Source: a virus. Taken from it: a stretch of DNA of 64,000 nucleotides. Below are positions 8,944 to 16,601 of the stretch, one piece after another (positions within the stretch are counted from its first letter, which is position 1; every line of letters starts with the position of its first letter). Location of the stretch: the IMG/VR virus record IMGVR_UViG_3300042691_015935, positions 20,401 to 84,400 of that record; one strand, written 5' to 3'. The position numbers and the translations under genes are program-made. The notes under the pieces were generated by a model that did no database searches, was not told the origin of the DNA, and saw only the letters and a list, made by a program, of their open reading frames with translations.

Positions 8944-9151
8944 AAACTCTCCCATAATACAAAGAGTCGTATACAACTTCTTTCCCATAGCTCGCATTGT
9001 CTCTACACCTAAAAGTAAAACTTTCTTCAGTAAAATGTATACTATCTAATCCTCTATTACAACTACAAAAATTCTTTGCGAATTTAACTGCTAATTCTTT
9101 TTTATCTACACCACACGATACTAACAACAATAAAATAATTAATTTATACAA
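8930..9151 (-). CDS. Small lipoprotein with several cysteines
   Basis: 73 residues. The N-terminus MYKLIILLLLVSC is a typical lipoprotein signal with lipobox LVSC, so the mature protein would start at Cys13 and be anchored in the host envelope. Further cysteines (FCSCNRG, FRCRD, VCEKK) may form disulfides in the periplasm. It is one of several early phage-encoded lipoproteins here, candidates for superinfection exclusion or envelope modification. Confidence 0.7.
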   Translation of the reverse strand: MYKLIILLLLVSCGVDKKELAVKFAKNFCSCNRGLDSIHFTEESFTFRCRDNASYGKEVVYDSLYYGRVCEKK

Positions 9152-9398
9152 ACAAACCTCCTATTAGACCTGCTAATAAAATTATTAAAGGAATTATTGT
9201 AAGATAAAAGTACAGGATTAACATAAATAAGTTAACGAAAGGAATAAAAGATAGACCAAATAGGTATCTCAAAGCATCTTCTTTATAATCGAATCCATAT
9301 TTCAATACCAAAACACAAAGTAAATTTAGAAGCACAGCAAAGACATAGGCAGTTAAGTTTTCTTTAATGTCTTTCTTTTGTTTCTTTGTTAATTTCAT
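9144..9398 (-). CDS. Membrane protein, 84 residues
   Basis: A basic cytoplasmic N-terminus (KLTKKQKKDIKEN) is followed by two or three hydrophobic segments covering most of the chain and a glycine-rich end (LLAGLIGGLFV). It overlaps its neighbours by a few bp. Inner-membrane protein of unknown role. Confidence 0.6.
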   Translation of the reverse strand: MKLTKKQKKDIKENLTAYVFAVLLNLLCVLVLKYGFDYKEDALRYLFGLSFIPFVNLFMLILYFYLTIIPLIILLAGLIGGLFV

Positions 9399-9634
9399 TT
9401 AAAATCCTCTACTGTATCTAATATTATTGCATCTTTTGGTTGATTCTTTATAAAATCGTCAATCTTATGAAGAGGTATTAATATACTAGGTTGTGTAGCA
9501 TTATCTAACCCTATCAAAAAGAAAGCATAATTATTTATCATACTAACTGATGTTATTGTTTTGTATCCGATAATGTTATTAGTTCCTGCTTCCGTAATTG
9601 GATATAATAGTCCTAGTAAGCTGTATCCGTTCAT
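9395..9634 (-). CDS. Hypothetical protein, 79 residues
   Basis: The start is placed at ATG 9634 because GGAGGAAT lies 6 nt upstream; an earlier ATG lies inside the preceding gene. The chain is mixed beta with GYKTITSVSMINNY and ends in an acidic stretch. Not recognised. Confidence 0.55.
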   Translation of the reverse strand: MNGYSLLGLLYPITEAGTNNIIGYKTITSVSMINNYAFFLIGLDNATQPSILIPLHKIDDFIKNQPKDAIILDTVEDFK

Positions 9635-9636
9635 AA

Positions 9637-9912
9637 TTATTCCTCCATAAAAGCATAGCAATTATACAAACAGTTTTTCTGTTTATCTGTAATATTATAT
9701 CCTTTAATTACTTTATTTGCAATATCTAAATTCATCTGTCTGTATACTTTTGTTATTTTATCTTGATTATCTAATATATGTTTAGCTAGATCGTTTATGC
9801 TCCAAGCTTCTTTAGCTTCAATATATCTATCAGCTAATGATGCTTGGTATTCTAATGATGATTGGTATTCTATGTAATATTCTGCATCTATTAAGTCTCT
9901 AAAAATACTCAT
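9637..9912 (-). CDS. Hypothetical helical protein, 91 residues
   Basis: Tyr- and acid-rich helical protein with a C-terminal segment YNITDKQKNCLYN resembling short motifs at the ends of several phage DNA-metabolism proteins. No confident family. Confidence 0.55.
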   Translation of the reverse strand: MSIFRDLIDAEYYIEYQSSLEYQASLADRYIEAKEAWSINDLAKHILDNQDKITKVYRQMNLDIANKVIKGYNITDKQKNCLYNCYAFMEE

Positions 9913-9913
9913 T

Positions 9914-10162
9914 TTATTTCCTTTTAAATGGTTTGTAGTTTAGTATCTTATATAGTAGTCCATTTTCAAATATAGCAGAATCCCATATCATGATAATTAT
10001 AGCAACAATGGATACAAATAAAACTGCTGGTAAACATGTTAAAGAGAATAAAATATGCTTCATAGCTATACCTTGTATTCCTTCTTCAGTTAAGAATTCT
10101 AGTACTAAGGATGTAGACCAAAAATTATAAGCAAAATAAATAATACTAAGTATAGTAATCAT
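9914..10162 (-). CDS. Membrane protein, 82 residues
   Basis: Two hydrophobic spans (an N-terminal one with YFAYNF, and LPAVLFVSIVAIIIMIW) and a basic C-terminus (YKPFKRK) suggest both ends are cytoplasmic. Part of the run of small membrane proteins at 7.5-10.4 kb. Function unknown. Confidence 0.6.
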   Translation of the reverse strand: MITILSIIYFAYNFWSTSLVLEFLTEEGIQGIAMKHILFSLTCLPAVLFVSIVAIIIMIWDSAIFENGLLYKILNYKPFKRK

Positions 10163-10168
10163 AATTTC

Positions 10169-10237
10169 CTATTTAACCACACAAGAAGCTTTAACTCTAA
10201 TCTTATCTGGTTTATTGTTATTAGTTTCATGTTCCAT
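10169..10237 (-). CDS. Possible microprotein, 22 residues
   Basis: A short ORF (starts MEHETNNNKPDK, ends CVVK) fills the gap between two genes and has AAGGA upstream of its ATG. Too short to judge by composition, so it could be fortuitous. Confidence 0.3.
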   Translation of the reverse strand: MEHETNNNKPDKIRVKASCVVK

Positions 10238-10238
10238 T

Positions 10239-10439
10239 TTAACTATCCTTAGGATAAACCAATCCGATGAAGAAAGACGCTACACTAAATAGACCCAAAA
10301 ACCAAGCACTTGATAATTTTGTTATCAGGTTTAATTCATCTCCTAGTGTTACATTATTGATCTGATAGATACTAATACCAGTAGCTAATACTGCTGACGT
10401 TAGGCTTGTTAGTAGAACTTTTTGTTTAATGTTTTTCAT
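10239..10439 (-). CDS. Small two-span membrane protein
   Basis: 66 residues with a basic start (MKNIKQK), one hydrophobic helix (VLLTSLTSAVLATGISIY) and a second (AWFLGLFSVASFFIGLVY). This hairpin topology is seen in holin-like and membrane-modulating phage proteins; function not assignable. Confidence 0.6.
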   Translation of the reverse strand: MKNIKQKVLLTSLTSAVLATGISIYQINNVTLGDELNLITKLSSAWFLGLFSVASFFIGLVYPKDS

Positions 10440-10449
10440 AAATTCTCCT

Positions 10450-11526
10450 TTATTCTTCTTTTTTGATTACTTGACTATAATCATCTTTGTGACATATTTC
10501 ATAGAAAGCACACTTACCATATGGTTTTATGCACGATTGTAAGTTTCTAGGAAATATACCTGTTTTAATTGCTGAATTAACCATATTCATATTTTCAATA
10601 ACTATCTCTTCTAACTTCTCTGGTATCTCATTAATTATAATTTGTGTGAATATACTAGGATTAAGCTTCTCGTTCCATTCACCCTCACAACGTTCACCTT
10701 CAATGATATTACTGCAAGTTTTATGTCTTCCACCTGTACCATCAAATCCACACTTAGAACATATTTTAATCTTGTTCTTTCTAATGTGTTTATTTAGTAC
10801 AAAGAATCCAGCGTGTCTTGTATGACCGAAGTCTGAGCTTAGTCCATGCACATATAAACTTAATTGTGGGCTAGTTATTACAGCATTATCCTCGTACATT
10901 TTGCTTGATGTTTTAAAGTCTAGAATAATAGGAGCATCGTATCCTTTCCATTTAACGACAGCATCTGCATAACCAATGATACTATCACCTTCACTATTAG
11001 CTAGTTCAACTTTAACTTGCGTACCTAGTACTTCTGTTACATTATTTTTTATCTGTTTAATTGCTTCTTCCACCATCAGAAGCCCTTTAATACGCATTAC
11101 ATGCCAGTTAATGAAGTTTAGTTCTTTCTTCCTAGCTTCTGGTAGGTTGTCATATCCTACTGTGTCTTTAAGCTCATAAAGCTTGTCTACTTGTTCTTTA
11201 GAAGGTAAGTCGTCACCTAGTCCAGATAACTGTTCTAATACTTCATAATCGAAATCAGAATTAGCATATACTATATTAGTTGCAGATATTAATTGAGTTG
11301 ATACACCATTTAGTTTTTGTTCAGTCCAAGTATCCATAAACATTTTCTTAGTTTGGTCTTCGTCTTTTGTTTTAAGAAATGTTTCTAGTGCCTTATCTAA
11401 GGCTGTACCGAATAACAAAGCTGATGAGTGCAAGTTGCCCCTATATCCTTTTTTGTAATGAAGTTCCCAAGCTTTAGAACAATCAGTGTATTTAGTTACT
11501 GATGAGTGAGATAGTTTATTATTCAT
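10450..11526 (-). CDS. PD-(D/E)XK nuclease, RecB/Cas4-like
   Basis: 358 residues. Motifs: conserved start SSVTKYTDCSKAWELHY, then GYADAVV and ILDFKTS (the D...DFK active site, about residues 195-217) and QLSLYVHG, as in RecB-family exonucleases. A treble CxxC zinc-type insertion (CSKCGFDG ... CEGEW) and a C-terminal cysteine cluster (CIKPYGKCAFYEIC) recall the Fe-S cysteines of Cas4/AddB-like nucleases. It probably resects DNA ends during recombination-dependent replication. It overlaps a tiny membrane-peptide gene by 4 bp. Confidence 0.82.
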   Translation of the reverse strand: MNNKLSHSSVTKYTDCSKAWELHYKKGYRGNLHSSALLFGTALDKALETFLKTKDEDQTKKMFMDTWTEQKLNGVSTQLISATNIVYANSDFDYEVLEQLSGLGDDLPSKEQVDKLYELKDTVGYDNLPEARKKELNFINWHVMRIKGLLMVEEAIKQIKNNVTEVLGTQVKVELANSEGDSIIGYADAVVKWKGYDAPIILDFKTSSKMYEDNAVITSPQLSLYVHGLSSDFGHTRHAGFFVLNKHIRKNKIKICSKCGFDGTGGRHKTCSNIIEGERCEGEWNEKLNPSIFTQIIINEIPEKLEEIVIENMNMVNSAIKTGIFPRNLQSCIKPYGKCAFYEICHKDDYSQVIKKEE

Positions 11527-11615
11527 TGTATTCCTGTTTTAGTTATTGTAATAAGCACACCAACTAGAAAACCTAAGATAAATATAATTCCAGCATTAAT
11601 TATTTTTTCTAACAT
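11523..11615 (-). CDS. Single-span membrane microprotein, 30 residues
   Basis: Starts inside the end of the HNH gene (ATGTTAG overlap) and ends in ATGA overlap with the RecB-like nuclease start, a coupling pattern typical of real small genes. Almost the whole chain is one hydrophobic helix (IINAGIIFILGFLVGVLI). Ribosome site weak. Confidence 0.45.
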   Translation of the reverse strand: MLEKIINAGIIFILGFLVGVLITITKTGIQ

Positions 11616-11890
11616 GCTTGTTTCTTTTTAAGAAAGAATTCTAAAATACTTAAATCTGCTTTTGTATGATTGCACTCATTGCAACAAACTACTAGATTAT
11701 CAATTCTATTTGAACCACCGTTAGATAAGGGAACTAAGTGATCAATAGTTACGTAATCTTTTTCTTTTGAATTATGGAATTGCATATTCTTGGAACAATA
11801 TTCACAAACATACTTACCGTTTAATTGAAGATTTCTTTTAATTAGATTTCTTCTGTTCCTTTGATACTGACCGTTTCCACGAGATGCCAT
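11609..11890 (-). CDS. HNH endonuclease
   Basis: 93 residues with the whole HNH motif: CEYC near residue 30, TIDHLVPLSNGGSNRIDNLV (about 48-67) and CNECNHTKAD. Two CxxC pairs bind a structural zinc. The small size is that of free-standing phage HNH enzymes, either homing nucleases or DNA-cutting accessory nucleases. First gene of a transcript from the promoter at 11914-11942. Confidence 0.85.
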   Translation of the reverse strand: MASRGNGQYQRNRRNLIKRNLQLNGKYVCEYCSKNMQFHNSKEKDYVTIDHLVPLSNGGSNRIDNLVVCCNECNHTKADLSILEFFLKKKQAC

Positions 11891-11913
11891 TAATACCTCC
11901 TAATGACATCTCC

Positions 11914-11942
11914 ACTATACCACATTTTCTTTATTTTGTCAA
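11914..11942 (-). promoter_or_regulatory. Sigma70-type promoter
   Basis: Minus-strand TTGACA (11942-11937), 17-bp spacer, TATAGT (11919-11914) with the AGTTC extension before -35. It lies in the 3' end of the preceding gene and drives the HNH and RecB-like nuclease genes. Confidence 0.85.
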
Positions 11943-12116
11943 GAACTTTTTTACGTCTGAATAAGATATGAAGGCTGGAAGGAATTCACCTTCCAGTGTT
12001 AGAGAATAACCAGCTACAGATTCTATTGCTTTAACTTCAATTATCTTTTTATAATCAAGTATGTTGCCGTCTATATCTTTAATTGGGAATTTTTTACCGA
12101 TTAAATGTTCTAACAT
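11931..12116 (-). CDS. Hypothetical protein, 61 residues
   Basis: A small beta-rich protein (GKKFPIKDIDGNILDYKKIIEVKAI) with an AGGAGG-type site. It may be another member of the short SH3-like family in this genome, but the KxGD signature is absent. Confidence 0.55.
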   Translation of the reverse strand: MLEHLIGKKFPIKDIDGNILDYKKIIEVKAIESVAGYSLTLEGEFLPAFISYSDVKKFLTK

Positions 12117-12123
12117 ATTCCTC

Positions 12124-12573
12124 CTAAAAATCTAATCCTAAGCCTAACATTAAAGTACCGTTGCTAATTGCTTGACCGTTGATTGACATTTTATCATCTA
12201 ATAATCTATCAAAGCCGATACCGATTAATTCTTCTTGTTCTGTTCTAACTTTAACAGTGTCTTTCTTTCTATTCACAGAAAACCCGTTAGGTCCAACACC
12301 AGCCATCACTCTAACTCTATTTTTATTTGATTCTTTTTGTTTTTCTTTAAAAATCAGAGGTTTGTCTTTTTTATTATCTTCAGTTAAAATTGCGGAAATA
12401 TTCACTTTGGCTTTTCTTTTAACTACCATGTATTTATTACCATCAAAATTATATGTCTCACCATTCTTTAATGTGACAGTGATTTTTGAATCCTTAAATA
12501 ATTTAGGAACTTCAATTTCTTCAGCAAAACAATTCACAGTAAATACTAATAATATCAATATGATTAATTTCAT
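12124..12573 (-). CDS. Secreted protein, unknown
   Basis: 149 residues with a clear signal peptide (MKLIILILLVFTVNCFAEE, cleavage probably after CFA). The mature part has a lysine-rich middle and ends in ...LGLGLDF; a C-terminal phenylalanine is common in outer-membrane beta proteins. Adjacent to two more exported proteins. Envelope role inferred. Confidence 0.6.
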   Translation of the reverse strand: MKLIILILLVFTVNCFAEEIEVPKLFKDSKITVTLKNGETYNFDGNKYMVVKRKAKVNISAILTEDNKKDKPLIFKEKQKESNKNRVRVMAGVGPNGFSVNRKKDTVKVRTEQEELIGIGFDRLLDDKMSINGQAISNGTLMLGLGLDF

Positions 12574-12583
12574 TTCAAACTCC

Positions 12584-13204
12584 TTAGTTAAATGTTACAA
12601 TTCTAATACCAGAACTACCTAAGCTAAATCCTATCTTATTTCCTGAGAACCAAAAACTTTCTCCGTTTGATAATTCATCAACTTTATGCGAGTTACTACA
12701 ACTAGAAGAAGTAAACACTCCTACGTTATTACCATTCACTTTTGTATAATATGATGTGCCAGAAACTTGAGTACATGAACTAGATGAACTTGAATTAATT
12801 GTTACTAACGTACCTGCGTCACCTTCTGCACCTTGAGGACCAACAGGACCTTGTTCTCCATTTTGACCAGCAGGACCTTGTGGACCCACTTCACCTTCTG
12901 GACCTTGCTCTCCTTGCAGACCTTGTTCACCTTGTAAACCATTTAATCCGTTACAAATAATAATACTGTTTTGATATATGTCACCTTCAGATGCAGTTAA
13001 GCTATCATCTGTGTCTAAGTAAATGTCTGTACTTTTGCCACCAGTTGGACATAATAATCCCTCATCAATAATACTAATTTCAGATACCAATGAATGTGCT
13101 GATTTACCGTTTTCACCGTTGATACCACTTGAACCTTTTTGTAAAGTTAGTTTTCTTTCTTTTCCACAACTAATAACTAAAAACAGTAACATTAATAATT
13201 TCAT
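12584..13204 (-). CDS. Lipoprotein with collagen-like Gly-X-Y repeats
   Basis: 206 residues. Lipobox LVISC at the end of a 13-residue signal, so the protein is lipid-anchored. A collagen-like stretch of repeating G-x-x triplets ([16 protein letters not shown]... ) spans roughly residues 87-130, followed by a Ser-rich segment and a C-terminal beta domain. Such lipoproteins are frequent in Bdellovibrio-like bacteria, which hints at the host or a gene taken from it. It may decorate the infected cell surface. Low-complexity repeats make its origin hard to trace. Confidence 0.7.
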   Translation of the reverse strand: MKLLMLLFLVISCGKERKLTLQKGSSGINGENGKSAHSLVSEISIIDEGLLCPTGGKSTDIYLDTDDSLTASEGDIYQNSIIICNGLNGLQGEQGLQGEQGPEGEVGPQGPAGQNGEQGPVGPQGAEGDAGTLVTINSSSSSSCTQVSGTSYYTKVNGNNVGVFTSSSCSNSHKVDELSNGESFWFSGNKIGFSLGSSGIRIVTFN

Positions 13205-13213
13205 CGTTTCTCC

Positions 13214-13402
13214 TTATTTTTCTACACAAATAGCTTTTATTTGTAGTTTTTCTTTGTTTTTACTATTCGATTCTTCTTCCATTCTAATTAATTCACTTAT
13301 TGCTTTTTGACAAAGAGCCGTTTCTTTGAACTCTTGTGTTCCAGATGTTATACTACCACCAGCGTAAAGTATGTAATAAATTAATACTATAGTTGCTTGC
13401 AT
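13214..13402 (-). CDS. Small exported protein, unknown
   Basis: 62 residues with an N-terminal hydrophobic segment (MQATIVLIYYILYAGG) and two later cysteines (LCQK, ICVEK). Likely exported or membrane-anchored; sits beside two other exported proteins. Confidence 0.5.
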   Translation of the reverse strand: MQATIVLIYYILYAGGSITSGTQEFKETALCQKAISELIRMEEESNSKNKEKLQIKAICVEK

Positions 13403-13451
13403 TTAATCCTTTCCAAGTTCTTCCTTTACTAATATTGTAGAAGGATTAACT

Positions 13452-13760
13452 TTATAATTTTTCCAACTTATCTACTTCTTCTTGTACTTTCTTAACCTGC
13501 TTAGTATAACTGGATACTATGCTATTAAGTATATCTATGCCATATCCTTTATTTTGCGCTTTTTCATTTCTTCTTTTTGTAAAATGTTCTAGCTTACCTG
13601 TTAAATGTTTTAGTTTACTTCTTAGTGATTTCAATTTCTTATTCTTCCCACTAATCTTAGAAGGAGCTGACTCCCTATACTGGTCACCTTGAACTAATTC
13701 TAATTCTTGTTGTATCTGATCTTTTGTCTTCTTCACTCTTTGTTTTCTTCCAGATTTCAT
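13452..13760 (-). CDS. Basic coiled-coil protein
   Basis: 102 residues, strongly basic with heptads in the C-terminal half (YTKQVKKVQEEVDKLEKL). Its first 77 bp overlap the end of the upstream gene in another frame; the start has a GGAGAAAAGAAG site inside that gene. Possibly nucleic-acid binding. Not recognised. Confidence 0.55.
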   Translation of the reverse strand: MKSGRKQRVKKTKDQIQQELELVQGDQYRESAPSKISGKNKKLKSLRSKLKHLTGKLEHFTKRRNEKAQNKGYGIDILNSIVSSYTKQVKKVQEEVDKLEKL

Positions 13761-13905
13761 AGAACTTCTTTTCTCCTAATACTTTCTTTGCTTTTTGTAA
13801 AACAATAGGTAATGTTATTGGTTTGTTTTCATTCTCACGTAAAGTTGGCAACACTATTGCTCTAACAAAGAATTTAACTGCGTTCTTAGCTTCTTTTCTT
13901 GTCAT
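13684..13905 (-). CDS. Basic protein, 73 residues
   Basis: Small basic protein (MTRKEAKNAVKFFVRAIVLP...). Immediately downstream of the RNA ligase gene and overlapping the next gene by 77 bp. Candidate nucleic-acid-binding partner; no family assignment. Confidence 0.5.
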   Translation of the reverse strand: MTRKEAKNAVKFFVRAIVLPTLRENENKPITLPIVLQKAKKVLGEKKFYEIWKKTKSEEDKRSDTTRIRISSR

Positions 13906-13912
13906 ATAATCC

Positions 13913-15124
13913 TTAATGAAAGTCTGAGTTATCTTTATCTAAGTATGCTTCTGAAATCCATTTTAATGACTTCCTGTTGTTTGGACAGAACTTATCATTG
14001 TATGATTCAATAGATTTAATAACTACACCTTCTCTGATTTTTTGTTCTGGACAATATACTGAATCACCTTTAGTTAATTCATATACTTTTTCTTTATTAA
14101 AAGGACCTTCGTATAATACTGGAACAACATCAAATCCTCTTTCTTCTGCATACTGACGAACTTCTTTAGGACTTAACCATACGTGTTCACTGTTATCTAA
14201 TGTTTTTTTAACATCAAATAAAACAAAATGATGTCTGTCTTTAAATCCATAATCGTAATTCTTTTGGATTCCTTGACCAATTAGCTCACCATAAATAGTT
14301 TCACCTTCTTTAATCTTATCTTTAGCCTTAACACCTTTTAAAACATTACCATATACATCTTCACCATAGAAACCAGAGTATCCGACTCTGTTAGTAAGTT
14401 CTACGTTATTAGACCCATAACAGAACTCGTATTTAGGTAATAGACCTAGCTTTCCAGAAACGATTCTTTTTAGCATATTTAAGCTCGAAAGAAGAATGGT
14501 CTTAGTATCTCCTTTCCTTGTTTTAAGTTGATTTAAGCACCCAAAGAATTCGTTTAAAGACGGAATTACTGTTGGTAACATAGATGCTCTACAGTTACTT
14601 CCATGCAATTTTTCCTCAACTACAACTAACTCTCCTTCAGTGAATAGGTTTGGAAACCATTTTACGTTTTCTAGTCCGTTATATTTATGAAATAATGGGT
14701 TCTCTAGTGGTTTGTTTCTAGATGTTTTAAGTCTAGGAGTAAACTCAGGAGCAGGTGGTTCGTATTTAATAATACCTAACGATTCAGATAAATCATCCTC
14801 TAGTGAAAACTTAGATACATCAGTAAATTCTGATATTTCTTCTTTAGATATCAGCATACCCTGAGAAGCAAATCCTCTAATACGAATTTGTCTAACTCTT
14901 GAATTATGTAGCTTGATCTTACTTCCTTCTGGAAATAATTTAGATTCTAAGTTATTAGGTAATACTGAATCAATTGGAACGTAGATAATCTCATCTCCCA
15001 CAACGTATTTGTTTTTTGGAATTACCACATGAAATCCATATACGATTGCAATTTCTAATCGTTCAGCGTTTGAGTGAGGATATATCTCTAATATTTGAGT
15101 CAGTGGTGTTTTAAATAATGACAT
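13913..15124 (-). CDS. RNA ligase, Rnl5/DraRnl-like
   Basis: 403 residues. An N-terminal region of about 120 residues looks like an OB fold (ILEIYPHSNAERLEIAIVYG...), followed by a nucleotidyltransferase domain with motif I EEKLHGSN (nucleophile Lys172), motif III-like YGELIG, motif IV EGVVIKS and motif V KSLKWIS. This matches the Deinococcus-type RNA ligase, which seals 3'-OH/5'-phosphate RNA. Together with the kinase-phosphatase and macro domain genes upstream it would form a complete RNA healing and sealing set. Its mRNA has an unusual structured leader (15144-15231). Confidence 0.85.
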   Translation of the reverse strand: MSLFKTPLTQILEIYPHSNAERLEIAIVYGFHVVIPKNKYVVGDEIIYVPIDSVLPNNLESKLFPEGSKIKLHNSRVRQIRIRGFASQGMLISKEEISEFTDVSKFSLEDDLSESLGIIKYEPPAPEFTPRLKTSRNKPLENPLFHKYNGLENVKWFPNLFTEGELVVVEEKLHGSNCRASMLPTVIPSLNEFFGCLNQLKTRKGDTKTILLSSLNMLKRIVSGKLGLLPKYEFCYGSNNVELTNRVGYSGFYGEDVYGNVLKGVKAKDKIKEGETIYGELIGQGIQKNYDYGFKDRHHFVLFDVKKTLDNSEHVWLSPKEVRQYAEERGFDVVPVLYEGPFNKEKVYELTKGDSVYCPEQKIREGVVIKSIESYNDKFCPNNRKSLKWISEAYLDKDNSDFH

Positions 15125-15143
15125 AACCCTCCAGTTATAAAAT

Positions 15144-15231
15144 GAAGTTAGGTAGCGAGTTAAATACTGTCCGAAGTAACTTTAGACGCATTTTGGTTCG
15201 AATCCATAACTAACAGTCTGGACCTAACTTC
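15144..15231 (-). ncRNA. Structured 5' leader of the RNA ligase mRNA
   Basis: A perfect 10-bp closing stem (15222-15231 with 15144-15153; GAAGTTAGGT pairs ACCTAACTTC) encloses two hairpins: 15204-15209 with 15191-15196 (loop of 7), and 15180-15187 with 15169-15176. A short helix, 15213-15217 with 15166-15170, may join them. The first paired base, 15231, is exactly where transcription from the 15238-15266 promoter should start. The segment 15206-15211 can alternatively pair with 15133-15138 next to the GGAGGG site, which suggests translation control. Confidence 0.6.
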
Positions 15232-15237
15232 AAATTC

Positions 15238-15266
15238 ACTATATCACATTTTTTGATTTTTGTCAA
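15238..15266 (-). promoter_or_regulatory. Sigma70-type promoter for the RNA ligase operon
   Basis: Minus-strand TTGACA (15266-15261), 17-bp spacer, TATAGT (15243-15238), AGTTC extension before -35. Predicted start about base 15231, the first base of the structured leader. Confidence 0.85.
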
Positions 15267-15269
15267 GAA

Positions 15270-15731
15270 CTATTTCACGTAAATTAAAATTTCACTATCA
15301 CCTGTTACTTTATTGATTATTTCTTCAATCTTAGTCCAATCTCCTCCACCTAATCCACTGCCAATTTTAGGCATAGCTACAATCTTACCTTTATCCAAGT
15401 ACTTTCTTTTAATTTCATTCATACATTGTTCAATAGCATCATAGTCGATATATTGTTTTCCATCATATCCGTATTTATCCTGTGTGAAACAGTTTAGTAT
15501 TGTTAGTTTATCGGAAACTTTAACAGGTTGAACCATGCCTAGTAATAAGCCTGTTCCAAAGTTCAACAATTTGTAATGTTCACATAATCCGTGATAGTTT
15601 TCCTTCACAACGGGGTATTTTTCTAACATTGTTTTAGCTACACCTGAGCCAAACTTACTCTGACAGTTTACACCATGAGCGATTACTCCCTCTGTTACAT
15701 CAAATAAATCACCTTGTACGTATTTAATCAT
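15270..15731 (-). CDS. Macro domain protein (ADP-ribose binding/processing)
   Basis: 153 residues, a single macro domain: GDLFDVTEGVIAHGVNCQ at the N-terminus, FGSGVAKTMLEKYP, and MPKIGSGLGGGDW near residue 120, the ribose-binding loop. Such proteins hydrolyse ADP-ribose-1''-phosphate or remove ADP-ribose from acceptors. It overlaps the kinase-phosphatase gene by one base, placing it in an RNA-repair context, where it could process ADP-ribose-1''-phosphate. Alternatively it reverses ADP-ribosylation by host defence. Confidence 0.88.
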   Translation of the reverse strand: MIKYVQGDLFDVTEGVIAHGVNCQSKFGSGVAKTMLEKYPVVKENYHGLCEHYKLLNFGTGLLLGMVQPVKVSDKLTILNCFTQDKYGYDGKQYIDYDAIEQCMNEIKRKYLDKGKIVAMPKIGSGLGGGDWTKIEEIINKVTGDSEILIYVK

Positions 15732-16600
15732 TAGAAATCTCCTTTGGCTACTTGTAGTACTTTCAATCCTTTACTTCTTAACATGTCTACTACCTGTTGT
15801 CTATCATCTAGAGCAAAGAATATATTATACTTAGGTAGTATTTCGTATTCTAATAAAACTTCTTTAGTGATATTGTCTTGTCTAAAGTCTCCACTGTATC
15901 GCATAAATAATTCATCATAAGGTATATCATGTTTGTTTAACCATTCTTCTGTTTGTTTTCTGTAATCGTCTGGACGACCTGAACACAATACTATTTTCAT
16001 TCCTGTTTCTTTGTATGTTCTAAGTATATGAATTATTTCCATTATAGGTTTATCTTCTGGCATTGTACTAAAGAATAGTTTCCAATCTTTCTTTCCTTCT
16101 CCACGAACAAAGTTTAATCTATGGCTTAAATCCGCGATAGTACCATCAATATCGCAATATATTGCTTGTTCTTTATCTTTAAGTAATCCCTTTTCAGTAA
16201 TGATTATGTCAGCTTCTTCTGAACTAATAGGTTGAAACTTAGACAGGAAAGTATCAAGTGCAGACCTTGCTTCTTTATAACAGGTAATAGTTGGGTGATT
16301 TGTTCTTTGTTCCATTCTTCTTAGACATTCTTTTGTTTGAACAATAAAAGAAAAGATAGCTGTTTCATAACCGTGTTCCTTTGCAACAGAAAGGTATCTA
16401 TTTCGTTGTTCTTTACTAAAGTTCATACGATCTACAACAATCTTCTGTCCTGCTTCTATTGCGTCTTTAAACGCTTTTAAATGCCCATCTTTACCTTGAT
16501 CGTCTTGAGATATACGAACATATCCTGTTAACTCCAACTTAGAAGCAAATGTTGACTTACCAGAACCAGGAGGACCAACTAATACAATACAATGTTTCAT
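15731..16600 (-). CDS. Polynucleotide 5'-kinase/3'-phosphatase (T4 Pnkp-like)
   Basis: 289 residues in the T4 PseT order: N-terminal kinase with P-loop GPPGSGKST (9-17) and catalytic-type DRMNFS near 57, then a HAD phosphatase with CDIDGTIADLSHR (Asp150, Asp152) and LCSGRPDDYR. It would remove 3'-phosphate or 2',3'-cyclic phosphate and phosphorylate 5'-OH RNA ends, making them fit for RNA ligase. It is directly upstream of the macro domain and RNA ligase genes. Host anticodon nucleases and the phage's own hammerheads both create such ends. Confidence 0.92.
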   Translation of the reverse strand: MKHCIVLVGPPGSGKSTFASKLELTGYVRISQDDQGKDGHLKAFKDAIEAGQKIVVDRMNFSKEQRNRYLSVAKEHGYETAIFSFIVQTKECLRRMEQRTNHPTITCYKEARSALDTFLSKFQPISSEEADIIITEKGLLKDKEQAIYCDIDGTIADLSHRLNFVRGEGKKDWKLFFSTMPEDKPIMEIIHILRTYKETGMKIVLCSGRPDDYRKQTEEWLNKHDIPYDELFMRYSGDFRQDNITKEVLLEYEILPKYNIFFALDDRQQVVDMLRSKGLKVLQVAKGDF

Positions 16601-16601
16601 A

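Noticed and set aside
12179-12622. Long plus-strand ORF opposite the secreted protein gene
   Set aside because: Shadow of the minus-strand gene, which has a signal peptide and ribosome site.
15144-15231. tRNA gene on the plus strand (TTCGAAT loop)
   Set aside because: The T-loop-like part does not join proper acceptor, D and anticodon arms; the structure fits a minus-strand leader RNA better.
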